Shown piece by piece: positions 1 to 5,712 of a stretch of DNA of 5,712 nt. This stretch comes from an uncultured Methylobacillus sp. Its GTDB lineage: Bacteria > Pseudomonadota > Gammaproteobacteria > Burkholderiales > Methylophilaceae. The notes below the pieces were generated by a model. The model searched no databases. It saw nothing but the letters and a program-made list of their open reading frames with translations, and was not told where the DNA came from. Numbering within the stretch: the first letter of the stretch is position 1; each line of letters starts with the position of its first letter. The position numbers and the translations under genes are program-made. Location of the stretch: the NCBI GenBank assembly GCA_946481235.1, contig CAMLME010000122.1:1-5712 (forward strand), given 5' to 3'.

Positions 1-29
1 AATAACAACTTTTAATTTATAATTTGCCT

Positions 30-1304
30 ATGCCACGCTATCTGTTCATTATTTTCTTCTGGCTGCTTGCGTTCGTTCCTCCTGCCGCGCAGGCAGAACT
101 CACCATCGAAATCGTCGGTGGAGCTTCTCAGCAAATTCCGATCGCGATCGTTCCATTTTCCCGTCCCGGACAAACCGATGGGTTGACGCCCATCATTTCA
201 GCGGACCTGCGTCGCAGCGGTCTGTTCCGCACCCTGGAAACGCGCGGCGTTGCCAGCCAGCCGCACGATCTGCCCGAGGTCAAGTATGCCGACTGGGCGG
301 CATTGCAGGCGCAGGCGCTGGTCATAGGCAAGATTGAGCCTCTGGCCGGCGGCAAGATGAAAGTGTCGTTCCGCTTGCTCGATGTCATCAAGCAGACTCC
401 GCTGGCCGGCCTGGAATACGAGATTACGCCTGCCCAGATGCGCGGCACGGCGCACAAGATCGCCGACGTCATTTATGAAAAACTGACCGGCGAACGCGGT
501 GTGTTCGCAACGCGTATTTCCTACGTGACCAAGATGGGCAGCCGCTCCGTGTTGCAGGTGGCTGACTCGGACGGTGCCAATCCGCAAACCGTGCTTTCCT
601 CGAAGGAACCGATTATCTCGCCGACCTGGTCGCCGGATGGTACCAGGCTGGCCTATGTTTCTTTCGAAAAGAAAAAGCCGATTATTTACGTGCAATCGCT
701 GACCTCCGGTCAGCGTTCGGTATTGGCCAACTACAAGGGCAATAACAGCGCGCCGGCCTGGTCTCCCGACGGTACGCGGCTTGCCATAGTATTGACTTAT
801 GGCGCCAATTCGCAGCTTTACCTGATCAATGCGGATGGAACGGGCTTGCGCCAGATATCGCGCAGCCGTGGCATCGATACCGAGCCGGTCTGGTCGCCTG
901 ACGGTAAATGGATTTACTTTACGTCCGATCGCGGCGGCAGTCCTCAAATCTACAAAATGTCGACACTTGGCGGTGAAGCGCAACGCGTAACTTTCGAAGG
1001 CAGCTATAATGTCAGTCCTTACATCTCTCCCGATGGCAAGTTTCTGACCTTTGTGCGGCGCGAAAGCGGTAAATTCCGTGTCACTCAGCAGGACTTGACC
1101 AATGGGCAGGTGCAGATCCTGAGTGAAACCGCACAGGATGAATCGCCAAGCTACGCACCGAACGGACGCCAGATTCTTTACGCCACCAATATCGGTGGCA
1201 AAGGGGTGTTGTCAGTCGTTTCGTCGGATGGGCGCACCAAGCAGCGTCTGAGTGAAGCGGGTGGTGATGTGCGTGAGCCTTCCTGGGGCCCGTGGATAAA
1301 CTGA
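30..1304 (+). CDS. tolB: TolB, periplasmic beta-propeller of the Tol-Pal system
   Basis: TolB is the soluble periplasmic partner of Pal and TolA in the trans-envelope Tol-Pal machine that maintains outer-membrane integrity and helps it invaginate at division. The 424-residue product (E. coli TolB is about 430) opens with a signal peptide, a hydrophobic core after Met-Pro-Arg and a cleavage site after AQA at residue 22. The mature N-terminus starts ELTIEIV, the segment that contacts TolA in E. coli. Residues about 23-155 form the alpha/beta D1 domain. The rest is a six-bladed propeller: the aromatic or hydrophobic residue of the repeated W-S-P-D-G-like motif falls at 200, 244, 288, 332, 375 and 419, a period of 43-44 residues. 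The protein ends in the family-typical SWGPWIN. I chose ATG at 30; an in-frame TTG at 24 would add only two residues. No Shine-Dalgarno is visible before either start. The gene is followed 25 nt later by pal. Confidence 0.97.
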   Translation: MPRYLFIIFFWLLAFVPPAAQAELTIEIVGGASQQIPIAIVPFSRPGQTDGLTPIISADLRRSGLFRTLETRGVASQPHDLPEVKYADWAALQAQALVIGKIEPLAGGKMKVSFRLLDVIKQTPLAGLEYEITPAQMRGTAHKIADVIYEKLTGERGVFATRISYVTKMGSRSVLQVADSDGANPQTVLSSKEPIISPTWSPDGTRLAYVSFEKKKPIIYVQSLTSGQRSVLANYKGNNSAPAWSPDGTRLAIVLTYGANSQLYLINADGTGLRQISRSRGIDTEPVWSPDGKWIYFTSDRGGSPQIYKMSTLGGEAQRVTFEGSYNVSPYISPDGKFLTFVRRESGKFRVTQQDLTNGQVQILSETAQDESPSYAPNGRQILYATNIGGKGVLSVVSSDGRTKQRLSEAGGDVREPSWGPWIN

Positions 1305-1313
1305 ATTTTTGAC

Positions 1314-1320
1314 AGAGGAG
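1314..1320 (+). promoter_or_regulatory. Strong Shine-Dalgarno of pal
   Basis: AGAGGAG lies nine bases before the pal ATG at 1330 and is one of the best ribosome-binding sites in the window. It fits the high copy number expected of Pal, and contrasts with tolB, cpoB and queE, which show weak or no such site. Confidence 0.8.
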
Positions 1321-1329
1321 TAAATAACT

Positions 1330-1890
1330 ATGAACAAGCGTCTGATCGGAGTAATTCTACTAACGGCATTTTTAGCTGCCTGTTCGAGCAAGAAGGTGAA
1401 GGAAGAGCCGGCAGCAGCCGTGGAAGAAAAGAGCCCTTCGGCACAAATGGAAACGGCTCCCGCACCCACTACCGGCATGGATGAGTCTGCCAGCACTGCA
1501 TCTGCAGGCGCATCCGATGCGTCCGGCAATCCCTTGACCGATCCTGACAACATCCTTTCCAAGCGTAGCGTCTACTTCGACTACGACAAGGATGAAGTGA
1601 AGGCTGAGTTCCGTCCGCTGGTCGAGGCACATGCCAAATACCTGCAACAGAATTCCAACGCCCGTCTGATGATTCAAGGCAACGCCGACGAGCGCGGCAG
1701 CCGTGAGTACAACCTGTCGCTGGGTCAACGCCGTGCTGCAGCAGTCAAGAACGCCATGAATGTCTATGGCGCTTCCGACAACCAGATCGAAACCGTCAGC
1801 TACGGCGAAGAAAAGCAGCGTTGCGCAGAAGCCACCGAGGCTTGCTACGCTGAAAATCGTCGCGCGGACATCGTCTACTCTGGCGAGTAA
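1330..1890 (+). CDS. pal: Pal, peptidoglycan-associated outer-membrane lipoprotein
   Basis: Pal is anchored in the inner leaflet of the outer membrane and binds meso-diaminopimelate of peptidoglycan non-covalently. It exchanges between peptidoglycan and TolB. The 186-residue product has a lipoprotein signal with lipobox LAAC, giving lipidated Cys18. The +2 residue is Ser, not Asp, which predicts outer-membrane sorting by the Lol system. Residues 19 to about 75 are a flexible linker rich in Ala, Ser, Pro and Glu. The OmpA-like domain runs from about 78 (VYFDYDKDEV) to the end. It carries the peptidoglycan-binding core NADERGS at 118-124, the following YNLSLGQRRA, and NRRAD at 176-180. Cys165 and Cys172 lie in the loop just before NRR, where E. 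coli Pal has no cysteine; in the oxidising periplasm they could form a disulfide. The ATG has a strong Shine-Dalgarno, and cpoB starts three nt after the stop. Confidence 0.97.
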   Translation: MNKRLIGVILLTAFLAACSSKKVKEEPAAAVEEKSPSAQMETAPAPTTGMDESASTASAGASDASGNPLTDPDNILSKRSVYFDYDKDEVKAEFRPLVEAHAKYLQQNSNARLMIQGNADERGSREYNLSLGQRRAAAVKNAMNVYGASDNQIETVSYGEEKQRCAEATEACYAENRRADIVYSGE

Positions 1891-1893
1891 TCC

Positions 1894-2730
1894 ATGCGCT
1901 TGCTGATTACGCTTACGCTGCTTCTCCTGAGCACCGCCTCTCAGGCGGCGCTGTTCGCCGACAACGATGCGCGCGACGAAATTGTCAAGTTGCGTAAATA
2001 CGTCAAGGAAGAGCAGGACAAGCGTATTGCCGATCTGCAAGCGAAGCTGGATGCATCCGAAAAGTCCCGTCAGGCGCTGGAAAAGCGTCTGGCGGAGATG
2101 GAAACGAACCAGAAATCCCAGATGATGGACTGGATGGGGCAGCTTGATCGTCTCAATCTGGAAGTTAGTCGGTTGCGTGGGCAGTTGGAAGTCAATTCTC
2201 ACGAAATCGAGCAGTCGCAGCAGCGGCAGCAACAGTTTTATACCGATCTTGATACGCGTTTACGCAAGTTTGAAAGTGGTGCTCCCGGCATGGCTGCGGC
2301 GCCTGCGGGTAATATGAATCCTCCTGCGGCTGCTGTCGATGCGGCAGCGGAACTCAAGGCATACGAATCCGCGCATGAGCTTTTCAAGACTGGCAAATAC
2401 AAGGAATCTGCCGAGGCCTTCGACAAGTTTGTGCAGGCTTATCCGAACAGCAAATATGCCGCCAGCGCGCAGTACTGGATTGGATATGCGAATTTCTCAC
2501 AAAAGAATTACAAGGCGGCAATCGCCAGCCAGCAGACGCTGATTCAGCGCTATCCGGATAACCAGAAGGTGCCGGACGCCATGTTCAATATCGCCAATAG
2601 CCAGATTCAGTTGGCCGATCTCGACGGTGCGAAAAAGACATTACGCGAATTACTCGACAAGTATCCCAGCAGCGATGCGGCTCCGCTCGCCAAGAAACGG
2701 CTGACCGTCCTCGAATCGGTCAAAAAGTAG
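1894..2730 (+). CDS. cpoB: CpoB (YbgF), Tol-Pal associated coiled-coil/TPR periplasmic protein
   Basis: In E. coli, CpoB links the Tol system to PBP1B-LpoB so that septal peptidoglycan synthesis and outer-membrane constriction stay in step; it also binds TolA. The 278-residue product (E. coli 263) has a signal peptide of 18 residues ending SQA before ALFADND. A long charged heptad-rich coiled coil covers about 25-125 and includes a Gln-rich stretch around 107-114; this is the trimerisation region of the family. An Ala/Pro/Gly linker spans about 128-150. Three TPR-type repeats follow at about 156-186, 192-224 and 228-260, recognisable by repeated A/Y-x-x-A, G-K-Y/N-Y and YP-(N/D/S) signatures. 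The ATG lies three nt after the pal stop and in the same frame, with only a poor GGCGAG-like site inside the end of pal. Translation is therefore probably coupled to pal. Confidence 0.95.
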   Translation: MRLLITLTLLLLSTASQAALFADNDARDEIVKLRKYVKEEQDKRIADLQAKLDASEKSRQALEKRLAEMETNQKSQMMDWMGQLDRLNLEVSRLRGQLEVNSHEIEQSQQRQQQFYTDLDTRLRKFESGAPGMAAAPAGNMNPPAAAVDAAAELKAYESAHELFKTGKYKESAEAFDKFVQAYPNSKYAASAQYWIGYANFSQKNYKAAIASQQTLIQRYPDNQKVPDAMFNIANSQIQLADLDGAKKTLRELLDKYPSSDAAPLAKKRLTVLESVKK

Positions 2731-2736
2731 TCGTCC

Positions 2737-3372
2737 GTGCTGAAAATCCACGAAATTTTCCACTCCCTGCAAGGCGAGTCGACACGAGTCGGCTTGCCTA
2801 CGGTATTTGTACGTCTGACTGGCTGTCCACTACGCTGTGGCTATTGCGATACCGAGTATGCATTCCAGGGCGGCGAGAACATGACGCTCGATCAGATACT
2901 GGAACGGGTGGCGAGCTATGGCACGCGGTATGTGACGGTAACCGGTGGCGAACCGCTGGCGCAGAAGCAATGCATCACGTTACTGAAGAGATTGTGCGAC
3001 GCCGGTTACAGTGTTTCACTGGAAACCGGTGGTAGCCTGGATACCAGTCACGTCGATCCGCGCGTATCTATTATTCTCGACATCAAGACGCCGGGGTCCG
3101 GCGAGATGCAGAAAAACCTTTGGGCAAATCTGCAACATTTGAAATCCTCGGACGAAGTGAAATTCGTACTTTGCGGTCGCGAAGATTATGAATGGGCAAG
3201 GCAGGTACTTATCGAGCGCGGAATCGCCGAGAAATGCACAGTATTGTTTTCTCCTGTATACAGCCAATTGAACCCAACGGAACTCGCGGAGTGGGTGCTG
3301 CAGGATCGTTTGCCGGTACGCATGCAAGTGCAGTTGCACAAAATATTATGGGGCGAGACTCCCGGGAAATGA
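2737..3372 (+). CDS. queE: 7-carboxy-7-deazaguanine synthase QueE (radical SAM)
   Basis: QueE converts 6-carboxy-5,6,7,8-tetrahydropterin to 7-carboxy-7-deazaguanine (CDG), a radical-SAM ring contraction that is the committed step toward preQ0 and queuosine. The 211-residue product has the family start [13 protein letters not shown], then the [4Fe-4S] motif CX3CX2C at Cys30, Cys34 and Cys37, followed by DT. GGEP at 70-73 is the SAM-binding motif, and the C-terminus VQLHKILWG is typical. The start is GTG; there is no better in-frame alternative, because the in-frame cpoB TAG stop lies only two codons upstream. No clear Shine-Dalgarno is visible, so coupling to cpoB is likely. The gene overlaps queC by four bases (ATGA). 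queD and queF are not in the window. In E. coli QueE has a second role, blocking division when overproduced under PhoQ activation; whether this protein shares it cannot be read from the sequence. Confidence 0.96.
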   Translation: MLKIHEIFHSLQGESTRVGLPTVFVRLTGCPLRCGYCDTEYAFQGGENMTLDQILERVASYGTRYVTVTGGEPLAQKQCITLLKRLCDAGYSVSLETGGSLDTSHVDPRVSIILDIKTPGSGEMQKNLWANLQHLKSSDEVKFVLCGREDYEWARQVLIERGIAEKCTVLFSPVYSQLNPTELAEWVLQDRLPVRMQVQLHKILWGETPGK

Positions 3373-4046
3373 AGAAGGCTGTCGTTCTCCTTTCCGGCGG
3401 ACTGGATTCCGCTACCGTCCTTGCCATAGCGCGGAGCGAAGGCTACGCCTGCTATTGCCTCAGTCTTGATTATCATCAGCGCCATATCGCGGAACTGGAA
3501 GCAGCAAAACATGTGTCGCGGACACTGGGCGCTGCGGAGCACAGAATAGTGCAGTTCGATCTGTCGAATTTTGGCGGTTCCGCGCTGACGGATGACAATA
3601 TCGCCGTGCCCGAGTCGCCGAGCGAAGGCATTCCTGTTACCTATGTGCCTGCGCGCAATACCATCATGCTTTCGCTCTCGCTGGCCTGGGCGGAGGTGCT
3701 GGGTGCGCAAGATATCTTCATCGGCGTCAATGCACTGGATTATTCTGGCTACCCTGATTGCCGCAAGGAATATGTCGACGCTTTTGAACGCATGGCCAAC
3801 CTGGCGACCAAGGCGGCAGTGGAAGGCCATCGCCTGAAGGTGCATGCCCCATTGATCGATCTGAACAAGGCTGAGATCATCCGGCGCGGTCACGCACTGG
3901 GTGTGGATTACGGCATGACGGTCTCCTGCTACCAGGCGGATCGACACGGCAACGCCTGTGGCGTATGCGATTCCTGCCGTTTTCGTCAGGCGGGATTTCT
4001 CGCTGCCGGATTGCCCGATCCGACGCATTATCAGATGGCTAGGTAA
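3369..4046 (+). CDS. queC: 7-cyano-7-deazaguanine (preQ0) synthase QueC
   Basis: QueC uses ATP and ammonia to convert CDG, the QueE product, to preQ0. The 225-residue protein (E. coli 231) begins [14 protein letters not shown], placing the PP-loop ATP-binding motif SGGLDS at residues 9-14. Further family motifs are YVPARNT at 92-98 and [14 protein letters not shown] at 119-132. Four cysteines at 187, 197, 200 and 203 (CX9CX2CX2C) form the structural zinc site. The frame is open further upstream to 3192, but that stretch lies inside queE and resembles nothing in the family. The ATG at 3369, overlapping the queE stop as ATGA, puts the PP-loop at the usual distance from the N-terminus. GGGGCGAG at 3350-3357 could serve as a modest ribosome-binding site. 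Two successive enzymes with overlapping genes make translational coupling very likely. This is the last gene before the 81-nt gap. Confidence 0.96.
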   Translation: MKKAVVLLSGGLDSATVLAIARSEGYACYCLSLDYHQRHIAELEAAKHVSRTLGAAEHRIVQFDLSNFGGSALTDDNIAVPESPSEGIPVTYVPARNTIMLSLSLAWAEVLGAQDIFIGVNALDYSGYPDCRKEYVDAFERMANLATKAAVEGHRLKVHAPLIDLNKAEIIRRGHALGVDYGMTVSCYQADRHGNACGVCDSCRFRQAGFLAAGLPDPTHYQMAR

Positions 4047-4061
4047 AGAGTGACATTCTCC

Positions 4062-4091
4062 TTGCCAACACCATAAAAAATAACGTAAAAT
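4062..4091 (+). promoter_or_regulatory. Probable sigma70 promoter of rpsP-rimM-trmD-rplS
   Basis: TTGCCA at 4062-4067 (five of six bases of TTGACA) and TAAAAT at 4086-4091 (five of six of TATAAT) are separated by an 18-nt AT-rich spacer. The segment from 4092 to 4098 is pure G/C (CGCGCCC), a discriminator type associated with stringent control of ribosomal promoters, and is followed by a pyrimidine run. Transcription would start near 4097-4104, leaving a leader of about 25-30 nt before rpsP. It lies in the only gap long enough to hold a promoter, directly before a ribosomal operon, which supports the call. The start site itself is inferred. Confidence 0.7.
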
Positions 4092-4127
4092 CGCGCCCTT
4101 TCTGTTAATTTACCAAGAGACCAAATT

Positions 4128-4376
4128 ATGGTGATCATTCGTCTCGCCCGTGGTGGCGCGAAGAAATCCCCCTTCTACAGCGTAGTCGTGGCCGATTCTC
4201 GCAACCGTCGCGATGGCCGTTTCATCGAGCGCGTAGGCTTCTATAACCCGATCGCCGGTGCAGGCCGCGAAGCATTGCGTCTGGACAGCGAACGTATCGC
4301 TTACTGGCGCAGCAATGGCGCGCAGTTGTCTGACCGCGTTGCCCTGCTCGTCAAGCAAGCCGGCAAGGCCGCTTAA
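4128..4376 (+). CDS. rpsP: 30S ribosomal protein bS16
   Basis: bS16 is an early-assembling protein of the 30S 5' domain. The 82-residue product is the usual family length. It opens [17 protein letters not shown] and continues through [22 protein letters not shown], the most conserved signature of the family, with the [11 protein letters not shown] segment after it and an Ala/Lys-rich tail. The start is ATG, preceded by a modest Shine-Dalgarno AAGAGA at 4115-4120. It is the first gene of the operon, five nt ahead of the rimM start, and is probably driven by the promoter in the gap upstream. No anomalies are visible. Confidence 0.98.
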   Translation: MVIIRLARGGAKKSPFYSVVVADSRNRRDGRFIERVGFYNPIAGAGREALRLDSERIAYWRSNGAQLSDRVALLVKQAGKAA

Positions 4377-4381
4377 GCAAG

Positions 4382-4894
4382 TTGTCGCAATCGCCGCCTG
4401 AAGACCTGGTGGTGATGGGACGGGTCACCGTCCCTTACGGTGTGCGTGGTTGGATCAATGTACAGCCCGACACCGAAATGCTGGACGGCCTGTTCGACTA
4501 CCCGGTTTGGTGGGTGCAGGTCGACGGCGTCTGGCGTGAGTTCCCGGTCGAAGAAGCCAAGGTGCACAGCGACCATCTGGTTGCCAAGCTCGAAGGTATT
4601 CTTGATCGCGACCAAGCGTTCCGGCTGAAGGGTAAGCCGATTGCGGTTCCGCGCGAGCAATTGCCGGAGCCCGAGGCTGACGAATACTACTGGTCCGACC
4701 TGGTCGGGCTGGAAGTCGAAAATCTTCAGCAGGAGAAATTCGGCCGGATAACGGACATTTTTGCTACCGGTGCCAACGACGTAATGGTGGTCAATGGGGA
4801 TCGAGAACGTTTGATTCCTTACATTGCGCAGGTGGTACAGCAGGTGGATATCGACGGAAAAAAGATGATCGTCGACTGGGATGCGGAGTTTTGA
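4382..4894 (+). CDS. rimM: RimM, 16S rRNA processing / 30S maturation factor
   Basis: RimM binds uS19 and assists maturation of the 30S head; it does not stay in mature ribosomes. The 170-residue product has the N-terminal RimM beta-barrel from about 10 to 95, beginning [15 protein letters not shown], where the G-R-V and Y-G-(V/I)-R-G-W residues are the family hallmark. A PRC-barrel follows from about 101 (EYYWSDLVG) to the end, including ANDVMVV and LIPYI. The start is not certain. TTG at 4382 is the most upstream start in the open frame and gives an N-terminal extension like that of E. coli RimM; GTG at 4409 or 4412 and ATG at 4415 are alternatives, but 4415 would trim the first beta strand. 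No Shine-Dalgarno is evident for 4382. The gene starts five nt after rpsP and overlaps trmD by four bases. Confidence 0.95.
   Translation: MSQSPPEDLVVMGRVTVPYGVRGWINVQPDTEMLDGLFDYPVWWVQVDGVWREFPVEEAKVHSDHLVAKLEGILDRDQAFRLKGKPIAVPREQLPEPEADEYYWSDLVGLEVENLQQEKFGRITDIFATGANDVMVVNGDRERLIPYIAQVVQQVDIDGKKMIVDWDAEF
4411..4442 (+). promoter_or_regulatory. Cluster of competing hairpins in the 5' end of rimM
   Basis: Three perfect short inverted repeats overlap here and cannot form together. GGTGA (4411-4415) pairs with TCACC (4425-4429). GGGACGG (4417-4423) pairs with CCGTCCC (4428-4434) around a four-base loop. CACCGT (4426-4431) pairs with ACGGTG (4437-4442) around a five-base loop. The middle stem is the strongest, with six G-C pairs out of seven. 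There is no T-run after it, so it is not an intrinsic terminator. It lies about 30-50 nt into rimM, where mRNA folding could limit ribosome loading. The repeats are seen directly; a regulatory role is inferred. Confidence 0.4.
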
Positions 4895-5661
4895 GCCGAG
4901 CCTTGCAGTTTGACGTTGTTACCTTGTTTCCGCCGATGTTCGAGGCAATTTCAGCCCAGGGGGTCACTTCCCGGGCGCTGGAAAAACAGATTTATCAATT
5001 GACGCTGTGGAATCCGCGCGATTTCACCACGGACAATTACAAGACAGTGGATGACCGACCCTACGGCGGCGGTCCCGGCATGGTCATGCTGGTGGAACCG
5101 CTGGAAAAGGCGATCAATGCTGCCAAGCAGCGGCAGCGTGAAGCAGGAGTGAAAGCTCCCAGGGTGATACACCTGTCGCCGCAAGGCAAACCGCTGACCC
5201 ATGCCAGAGTGGTCAGTTTGGCTGCCGAGCCGGGACTGATCCTGCTGGCGAGCCGTTACGAAGGCGTGGATGAACGTCTGTTGCGGCGCGTGGTAGATGA
5301 AGAAATTTCGATAGGCGATTACGTACTTTCCGGCGGTGAATTGCCGGCGATGGTACTGATCGATGCGATAGTGCGGCAGTTGCCCGGTACCTTGGGCGAT
5401 GCCGATTCGGCGGCGGAGGATTCCTTCGTGGATGGCCTGCTGGATTGCCCGCATTACACGCGACCTGAAGTATATGATGGCGAGCGGGTGCCGGATGTAT
5501 TGATGTCAGGCAACCACGCGCATATCAAGCGCTGGCGGTTGAAACAATCGCTGGGGCGAACCCGGGAAAAACGCCCGGATTTACTGGCCGCAAGGCCGTT
5601 GACGAAAGAGGAATCTCGGCTGCTCGCAGAGTACGAGCAGGAACAAGATCCTCACAATTAA
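4891..5661 (+). CDS. trmD: tRNA (guanine-N1)-methyltransferase TrmD
   Basis: TrmD methylates G37 at N1, next to the anticodon of tRNAs reading CUN, CCN and CGG, using SAM; the modification prevents +1 frameshifting. The 256-residue product is a SPOUT enzyme. Motifs in order: [11 protein letters not shown] near the start, [12 protein letters not shown] at 54-65, RYEGVDERL at 122-130, and [11 protein letters not shown] at 141-151, which builds the deep trefoil knot. Arg162 and Asp177 (in EDSF) match in spacing the catalytic pair R154/D169 of E. coli. [12 protein letters not shown] and [19 protein letters not shown] follow, the tRNA-binding C-terminal part. TTG at 4891 overlaps the rimM stop as TTGA. 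A second TTG at 4903 would give LQFDVVTLF as the N-terminus, close to many betaproteobacterial TrmD starts, so the true start may be 12 bases downstream. Neither has a good Shine-Dalgarno. Confidence 0.97.
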   Translation: MSRALQFDVVTLFPPMFEAISAQGVTSRALEKQIYQLTLWNPRDFTTDNYKTVDDRPYGGGPGMVMLVEPLEKAINAAKQRQREAGVKAPRVIHLSPQGKPLTHARVVSLAAEPGLILLASRYEGVDERLLRRVVDEEISIGDYVLSGGELPAMVLIDAIVRQLPGTLGDADSAAEDSFVDGLLDCPHYTRPEVYDGERVPDVLMSGNHAHIKRWRLKQSLGRTREKRPDLLAARPLTKEESRLLAEYEQEQDPHN

Positions 5662-5666
5662 AAGGA
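5660..5666 (+). promoter_or_regulatory. Shine-Dalgarno of rplS
   Basis: AAAAGGA overlaps the trmD stop codon and lies eight bases before the rplS ATG at 5675. The good match and spacing suggest rplS is loaded independently of trmD, in line with its much higher required output. Confidence 0.75.
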
Positions 5667-5674
5667 ACTGTGAA

Positions 5675-5712
5675 ATGGCAAATATCATTCAAATGCTGGA
5701 GCAGGAAGAAAT
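5675..5712 (+). CDS. rplS: 50S ribosomal protein bL19, N-terminal fragment (cut by window edge)
   Basis: Only the first 12 full codons are present, reading MANIIQMLEQEE. This resembles the bL19 N-terminus, which in related bacteria reads like MN(L/I)I-x-x-LEQEEI. Position directly after trmD in the universal rpsP-rimM-trmD-rplS order makes the call secure despite the short length. bL19 sits at the interface between the 30S and 50S subunits. The start is ATG, 13 nt after the trmD stop, with a good ribosome-binding site. The open end is the window boundary and not a truncation. Confidence 0.9.
   Translation, partial: MANIIQMLEQEE

Noticed and set aside
2..22. Possible last codons of tolA (ITTFNL then TAA) before tolB
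   Set aside because: tolA is expected here, but six residues cannot identify it, and another frame also has a stop (TAA at 13-15). It needs upstream sequence.
198..983. 261-codon open frame on the minus strand inside tolB
   Set aside because: Antisense shadow of a certain gene; Arg/His/Gly-rich composition, no recognisable domain or ribosome-binding site.
1309..1334. Perfect TTGACA (-35-like) just before pal
   Set aside because: No acceptable -10 hexamer at 16-18 nt; TATGAA is only 14 nt away, and the hexamer overlaps the start of the Shine-Dalgarno, which explains part of it.
1372..2232. 286-codon minus-strand frame across pal and cpoB
   Set aside because: Spans two well-supported genes and their junction, with low-complexity Leu/Arg/Gly-rich translation and no family resemblance; a shadow of codon bias.
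2728..2740. preQ1 riboswitch before queE
   Set aside because: Only six bases separate cpoB and queE, so there is no leader to hold one.
2775..2791. Direct repeat CGAGTCG separated by ACA in queE
   Set aside because: Seven bases inside conserved coding sequence (GESTRVG); readily explained by codon choice.
3192..3368. N-terminal extension of queC by 59 codons
   Set aside because: The frame is open, but it lies wholly within queE and has no QueC similarity; the ATGA overlap start at 3369 gives the standard length and PP-loop position.
3186..4028. 280-codon minus-strand frame across queE and queC
   Set aside because: Mirrors the codon structure of queC; no domain, no start signals.
4042..4114. 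GGTAAA (4042-4047) and TTTACC (4109-4114), a 6-bp inverted repeat flanking the queC-rpsP gap
   Set aside because: AT-rich, separated by 61 nt, and one arm is the end of queC; too weak to be a terminator or operator on this evidence.

Overview
The window is a dense stretch of core genes, all on the + strand, from a Gram-negative proteobacterium. The tolB-pal-cpoB-queE-queC order, the Pal and bS16 sequences and a GC content that looks to be in the mid-50s by eye fit a betaproteobacterium. A Nitrosomonadales/Gallionellaceae-like lineage is my guess, made from memory of the family sequences and not from a search.

Positions 1-4046 hold the distal part of a Tol-Pal operon fused to queuosine-precursor genes. 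TolB (periplasmic beta-propeller), Pal (outer-membrane lipoprotein that grips peptidoglycan) and CpoB (coiled coil plus TPR, coordinates peptidoglycan synthesis with outer-membrane constriction) form the envelope module. tolQRA would be expected just upstream, outside the window. QueE and QueC follow with spacings of 6 and -4 nt. They carry out two successive cytoplasmic steps, CPH4 to CDG and CDG to preQ0, on the way to queuosine in tRNA. The spacing suggests one polycistronic message.

Positions 4047-4127 form the only real intergenic gap (81 nt). It holds a good sigma70-type promoter with a GC-rich discriminator and no recognisable terminator. From 4128 on lies the classic ribosome/tRNA-modification operon rpsP-rimM-trmD-rplS: ribosomal protein bS16, the 30S maturation factor RimM, the tRNA m1G37 methyltransferase TrmD, and the first 12 codons of ribosomal protein bL19, cut by the window edge. 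The two non-ribosomal genes, rimM and trmD, lack ATG starts and clear Shine-Dalgarno sequences. The partial rplS has an ATG and a strong ribosome-binding site, and rpsP has an ATG with a modest one.

I found no mobile element, CRISPR array, RNA gene or wholly new system. The points most worth a second look are a set of mutually exclusive hairpins in the first codons of rimM, the absence of any Shine-Dalgarno before tolB combined with a perfect TATAAT that would give a leaderless message, and the shared reading frame of pal, cpoB and queE across single stop codons.
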